44,138 bases of DNA from contig WHTZ01000053.1 of NCBI GenBank assembly GCA_009377495.1, positions 1 to 44,138 of the forward strand. Direction: 5' to 3'. Below, piece by piece: positions 39,363 through 44,138 of this stretch. The stretch is from Luteitalea sp. (GTDB taxonomy: Bacteria > Acidobacteriota > Vicinamibacteria > Vicinamibacterales > Vicinamibacteraceae). The notes below the pieces were generated by a model that ran no database searches, was not told the origin of the DNA, and saw only the letters and a program-made list of their open reading frames with translations. Positions within the stretch are counted from its first letter, which is position 1. Each line of letters starts with the position of its first letter. The translations under genes and the position numbers were made by a program.

Positions 39363-41126
39363 TCAGCATCCTCCTATTGTTTCGTCACACTCGATGAAGG
39401 TATTGTCGCCATTTTCCACAACGGCTTCCAGCGCTGCGCCGATTTGGTAGTAGCGCTGCCGGCCCACGGTTGGCGGCGGATCATCAACCAGGATGAACGT
39501 GTTGTCTTCGATCCGCACGGTCATGTTGACCTCCCCATCTTGAGCACCCACGAATAGATCATTCGAGAAGAACTTGTTGTCGTGAATGTACGCCGCGTAT
39601 TCGCCAACGTCCGCTGGGCCGGAGGTCATCGCGACGAAGTAGAGCGGCGCGGCCCACTGACCGTTGTTCCAGTAATCGCCGTGCCACGTCGTCTCGTATG
39701 TCGTCAGCGCGACAAAGGTATTGTCGTAAATCTCGTTGTGGGCATTCGGGGTATAGACGCCGAGGTTCAGTGGCGTTGCCGGCGTGTAGTCCCACTCTGC
39801 GTCCGGCTGCAGCTGAATGATCCGTACGTAGTTATCGAATACTTTGGTGTTTGTGACGCCCCATCCCTCGAGCTTGATACCGTGAACCGCGATGCGCGCC
39901 TCTTGAAAGGGTGAGTCTTGCGGCAGGTCGTCGAGTGTCATGTGTCCCGCGAGGTCCAGATAGTTGTCGTGAAACTGGATGTCGGCACGACTGAGATAAG
40001 CCCCTCGTCCTAGGGACGTTACTGTGTTGTGGTGGACGTCGACGCCGCCACCAGCACTGATGGACAACGCGTAGCCGTTGGTGTACCGCATGTGGTGCCG
40101 AATGTCGTTGAACGCGACCTCGGCCCCGGGGGCCTCGCCGCTGAGGCCGATTGCCCGATGGGCCCCTTCGGTGAATAGATTGTCCACGATCTCGATGCCG
40201 GGACCGCCCGCATCGACGTCCAGCAGATCGTTGCCCGGGTAGTGTCGGGATGCGATTTCAGTGACCGTGCTGAAGAAATGGTTGTGGTGGATCTTTGCCT
40301 CTGTCGCCGTGCCCGTACCCCAAAGCCGCATCGGGGAGCCATTGGGACGGTGAATGTCGGTCGTGATGCCAAAGACTTCAACAGGGGCGGTGCGGCCCCT
40401 CGCCTCAACGCCCGCGCTGTAGTCACCAGCGGCCTCACCCTGGACGATGTGTCCATTTTTGACAGTCGTGGTACCTCCTCCCGTCACGAAAACGCCGCGG
40501 ACCTGGGCCGATGACGTGGTTCCGAACGTCACGGTATGCCCGTCGAGCTCGAGCGTGATGTCACTTCCGGTCACGTTGATCGCGGTATCTGTCGCCACGA
40601 TGTCTTCGGTCAACACATACCGCTGGCCGTCTTGGTCCAACGTGTAAGGCGGTCCCTCCACGTCTTGCGGGATGCGAATCGCATCCGCAAACCACTCGGT
40701 CGTAAACGTATGATCCTTGCTTCTAACCTCGCCCCTTTCGGTCACCAGCACCATGCGAAAGTGATACTCGGTGCCGGGCACAAGGCCCGTCAGCCGGTGA
40801 AGCTGGGCGAGTCGCGGCTCGCCGGTGAGCGGGGTCGTCTGTCCATACGTCTTGTCGAACCCGTACTCGACATAGCTTTGTGCGGCGCGGTTGAGCGCGC
40901 CGGCTCGGAAGTAGACAACGGCCGACGTTTCAGACACGTGGAGCCAAAACCGGCTCAGCTGTGGGTGGGGAAAGTGGGATCCACCCCCGTCCACTGTGGT
41001 GGTGCTCATGTCGCGCTCTTGCTCTGCGGCCGCAGCGCTGTAGGCCATCGCGACGGTGGCGAAAATCATGGCGATGAACGTCGCGGCGCGACACTTGCCC
41101 GCACCCGGTGTCAGAACGTCACTCAT
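39363..41126 (-). CDS. Secreted right-handed beta-helix protein with N-terminal fibronectin-III-like domain
   Basis: 587 residues. Signal peptide (ATFIAMIFATVAMAYSAAAA). Residues about 50-145 form a fibronectin-III-like domain (LHVSETSAVVYFRA, GLVPGTEYHFRMVLVTERGE). Then come many parallel beta-helix rungs with Asn-ladder motifs: TVKNGHIVQGEAAG, KIHHNHFFSTVTEI, EIVDNLFTEGAHRA, VDVHHNTVTSLGRG, IQFHDNYLDLAG, YIHDNKFFSND, RIEDNTFILVDD. This is the fold of pectate lyases, NosD-like and alginate-epimerase proteins. No clear lyase triad was identified, so catalysis versus binding is open. AGGGAGGGATGAC precedes the ATG. First gene of the receptor set, behind a candidate operator. Confidence 0.87.
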   Translation of the reverse strand: MSDVLTPGAGKCRAATFIAMIFATVAMAYSAAAAEQERDMSTTTVDGGGSHFPHPQLSRFWLHVSETSAVVYFRAGALNRAAQSYVEYGFDKTYGQTTPLTGEPRLAQLHRLTGLVPGTEYHFRMVLVTERGEVRSKDHTFTTEWFADAIRIPQDVEGPPYTLDQDGQRYVLTEDIVATDTAINVTGSDITLELDGHTVTFGTTSSAQVRGVFVTGGGTTTVKNGHIVQGEAAGDYSAGVEARGRTAPVEVFGITTDIHRPNGSPMRLWGTGTATEAKIHHNHFFSTVTEIASRHYPGNDLLDVDAGGPGIEIVDNLFTEGAHRAIGLSGEAPGAEVAFNDIRHHMRYTNGYALSISAGGGVDVHHNTVTSLGRGAYLSRADIQFHDNYLDLAGHMTLDDLPQDSPFQEARIAVHGIKLEGWGVTNTKVFDNYVRIIQLQPDAEWDYTPATPLNLGVYTPNAHNEIYDNTFVALTTYETTWHGDYWNNGQWAAPLYFVAMTSGPADVGEYAAYIHDNKFFSNDLFVGAQDGEVNMTVRIEDNTFILVDDPPPTVGRQRYYQIGAALEAVVENGDNTFIECDETIGGC

Positions 41127-41272
41127 GTCATCCCTCCCTGAAGCAGCTAGAGTGGCTCAAGAATCGGCAACAGTGCCTCGTGTCGCGACGAGCCTAGCAC
41201 GAACGCACACCGGCCGTGCGCCGGTCGATGGACGCCAGGCTCGCCTCCCTACGTCTGTCCGAGCGTGGCAGA

Positions 41273-41301
41273 GTTCTGTCAAACAGAACGTATTCTGTAA
41301 C
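41273..41301. promoter_or_regulatory. Three alternating half-sites, candidate operator
   Basis: TTCTGT-N4-ACAGAA-N4-TTCTGT with a perfect outer palindrome GTTCTGTCAAACAGAAC (41273-41289) and a second, ACAGAACGTATTCTGT (41283-41298). On the minus strand it overlaps a -35-like TTGACA. It lies about 150 bases upstream of the beta-helix gene. Confidence 0.5.
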
Positions 41302-41361
41302 TGATGAACAGGAGCGGAGTCTACTGGTGGCCGAGCACCAGTGTCAAGGAGAAAGAGAACG

Positions 41362-41431
41362 GATGGCGGCCCTAAAGGGCCGCCCTACGCCCCGCGCTAC
41401 GTACTCCCAATTCCGCTTGTAGCGCGCGGCC
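41362..41431. repeat. Palindromic intergenic repeat ahead of the receptor set
   Basis: Contains GGCGGCCCTAAAGGGCCGCC (perfect palindrome, 41365-41384) and CTACGCCCCGCGCTACGT, TTGTAGCGCGCGGCC. It ends two bases before the response-regulator stop. The first 20-mer is identical to part of the block at 3542-3651. Confidence 0.8.
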
Positions 41432-41432
41432 T

Positions 41433-42875
<1,443 letters not shown>

Positions 42876-42882
42876 AGGGACC

Positions 42883-42920
42883 AAGGGGGTAAGGCCTCGA
42901 GCCTTTCAGCTTTACCCCTT
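42883..42920 (-). terminator. Weak hairpin between ATPase and regulator genes
   Basis: AAGGGGTAAAG and CTTACCCCCTT arms (minus strand) can pair over 9-10 bases around a GC-rich loop, between the ATPase stop and the regulator start. No T tract follows, so an attenuator or processing site is as likely as a terminator. Confidence 0.3.
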
Positions 42921-42921
42921 C

Positions 42922-43620
42922 TTAAACGGTGCTCTCGACGCTTTCCTCGACGATGCGGCCATCGAAGAGGTGGACGGCGCGGGTGGCGTGCGCGGCGTAG
43001 CGCGGGTCGTGCGTCACCATGCAAATCGTGGCGCCGCCCTTGTGCAGCTCGGCGAGCAAATCCATCACCATTTCGCCGTTCTTCGAGTCGAGGTTTCCGG
43101 TGGGCTCGTCGGCGAGCAGAATCAGCGGCTGACCGACGACGGCGCGTGCCACCGCGACGCGCTGCTGCTGACCACCGGAGAGCTGGCTGGGGAGATGCTT
43201 GGCGCGGTGCGCCATCCCGACGCGCTCCAGCGCTTCGGTGGTGCGCTGGCGACGCTCGGTCGCGCGCATGCCGCGATAGGTGAGCGGCAGCTCGACGTTC
43301 TCGAACACGGTGAGATCACCAATCAGGTTGAAGCTCTGGAAGATGAACCCGATCTCCCGGTTGCGCACGCGTGCCCGCTCGGAGAGCGAGAGGTCTTCCA
43401 CCGGCCTCGCGTTCAGCCAGTAACGCCCCTCGGTCGGCGTATCGAGCAGGCCCAGAATCGAGAGCATCGTCGACTTCCCGCACCCGGACGGACCAGCGAT
43501 GGCGATGTACTCGCCCGGCTGGATCTCGAGCTGGATGTGGTCGAGGGCGTGCGTCTCGACCTCGTCGGTGAAGAACACTTTCCTGACGCCTTCGAGGTTG
43601 ATAAGCGGCTGATCGGCCAT
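42922..43620 (-). CDS. MacB/LolD-type ABC transporter ATP-binding protein
   Basis: 232-residue cytoplasmic ATPase that powers MacB/FtsX-type permeases. Walker A AGPSGCGKSTML, Q-loop FIFQSFNLIGDLTVFENVEL, ABC signature LSGGQQQRVAVARAVVG, Walker B LILLADEPTGNLDSKNGE and H-loop VTHDPRYA are all present. The FQSFNL Q-loop and GNLDS D-loop are typical of the MacB/LolD group. ATG at 43620 with GGAGACTGAC upstream; a longer in-frame start at 43656 lacks support. The adaptor gene precedes it. The cognate permease is not adjacent inside the window, so it lies further right or one of the ADOP proteins is used. Confidence 0.95.
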   Translation of the reverse strand: MADQPLINLEGVRKVFFTDEVETHALDHIQLEIQPGEYIAIAGPSGCGKSTMLSILGLLDTPTEGRYWLNARPVEDLSLSERARVRNREIGFIFQSFNLIGDLTVFENVELPLTYRGMRATERRQRTTEALERVGMAHRAKHLPSQLSGGQQQRVAVARAVVGQPLILLADEPTGNLDSKNGEMVMDLLAELHKGGATICMVTHDPRYAAHATRAVHLFDGRIVEESVESTV

Positions 43621-43680
43621 GTCAGTCTCCGGTCTCCTGTGGTCTACGTGTGTCAAACGTCGCGTGACACTCGATGGTCA

Positions 43681-44138
43681 CTAATTGACGACTCGGATCC
43701 GATCCACGTCGTCGAACTGCGTCATATCCGAGAGGATAACCTGATCCCCAGGTTGCAGTCCCTCCAAAATCTCCACCTCGTTCACCGATTGGCGCCCGAT
43801 CCGTACCTTCGTGGCGATCGCCTCGCCGACTGGTGGCGCCGGCGCTCGGGCCAGCAGCTTGAACAGCGTGATCGTGCCACCTTCTTGCCCAAACGCGGGG
43901 CGGCCCATCTTGATCGTGTCGGCGGGGAGACGCTCCAGCGTAATCGTGCCGTCCACGGTGAGGTCCGGCCGCGCGCCGCGCGGCAAGTCACCTTGCAGCT
44001 CGACGTCGACGGTGACCGTGCCTTCCTCGGCAGCGCCGCTAATGCCAGAGACGATGCCCTTGACGATGCCGTTCCGCGTGTCCACCTGAGCCTGCTGGCC
44101 AATATCCACATCTCTCATCTGTGTCTCCGGAATCCTCA
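43681..44138 (-). CDS. MacA/HlyD-type periplasmic adaptor, C-terminal part (runs off the right edge)
   Basis: C-terminal 152 residues of a membrane-fusion protein that links an inner-membrane ABC transporter to an outer-membrane channel. Seen here: the end of the beta-barrel domain (IGQQAQVDTRNGIVKGIVSG, TVTVDVELQGDLPRGARPDL) and the membrane-proximal domain (VRIGRQSVNEVEILEGLQPG, DQVILSDMTQFDDVDRIRVV). The frame is open through the window edge, so the ATG at 44118 is internal. It ends 60 bases before the ATPase start, same strand. Confidence 0.9.
   Translation of the reverse strand, partial: RIPETQMRDVDIGQQAQVDTRNGIVKGIVSGISGAAEEGTVTVDVELQGDLPRGARPDLTVDGTITLERLPADTIKMGRPAFGQEGGTITLFKLLARAPAPPVGEAIATKVRIGRQSVNEVEILEGLQPGDQVILSDMTQFDDVDRIRVVN

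Overview
The window looks like chromosome of an Acidobacteriota, most likely a Vicinamibacteria-type soil or sediment lineage. The grounds are high GC content, four large FtsX/MacB-type permeases of the ADOP class (acidobacterial duplicated orphan permease), two TonB-dependent receptors with a carboxypeptidase-regulatory plug domain, coproheme-type HemQ, and many GC-rich palindromic intergenic repeats. This assignment is inference from gene content; no rRNA or marker phylogeny was available.

Left part (1-9.4 kb): a partial TonB-dependent receptor, a permease, a DUF4440-like lipoprotein, a second permease with a PadR-proximal N-terminal domain but no PadR gene, and a TolB-like beta-propeller protein. 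Then comes the most unusual gene of the window. It is a thioredoxin-fold protein (8833-9426) whose reading frame is open on both sides of a single in-frame TGA. That TGA lies exactly where the first cysteine of a CxxC motif is expected (U-A-G-C), and a 6-bp stem with a UGGAU loop follows at the spacing of a bacterial SECIS element. I read it as a candidate selenoprotein.

9.6-15.8 kb: five same-strand genes with overlapping stops and starts. They encode a family 2 glycosyltransferase, a DUF4910/DUF2172 M28-like peptidase, an SDR epimerase, a UDP-galactopyranose-mutase-like flavoprotein, and a membrane protein with two related Cys-containing domains. This looks like an exopolysaccharide or surface-glycan operon.

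15.8-25.1 kb: an ADOP permease broken by an in-frame TGA, a higBA toxin-antitoxin pair with a palindromic operator inside its promoter, tRNA-Val(CAC), a PadR-ADOP pair joined by a TGATG overlap, and an HNH-endonuclease gene. A decayed IS701-like element is inserted at the 3' end of the HNH gene; its transposase carries three single-base frameshifts.

25.4-34 kb: nucleobase and nucleoside salvage and housekeeping genes. These are upp, an exported SAH/MTA-deaminase-like amidohydrolase, hpt, an rpiB variant with an N-terminal extension, deoC with an N-terminal extension resembling a microcompartment encapsulation peptide, hemQ, an MscS channel, ppa and an NtrY-like histidine kinase.

34.1-41.1 kb: a minus-strand group (beta-helix protein, TonB-dependent receptor, Tat-exported transglutaminase-like protein) that looks like a polysaccharide-uptake or degradation set, with a three-half-site operator candidate upstream. 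It sits between the histidine kinase and an NtrC-type response regulator. The regulator is followed to the right by a MacB-type ATPase and the C-terminal part of an RND/MacA-type adaptor that runs off the window.
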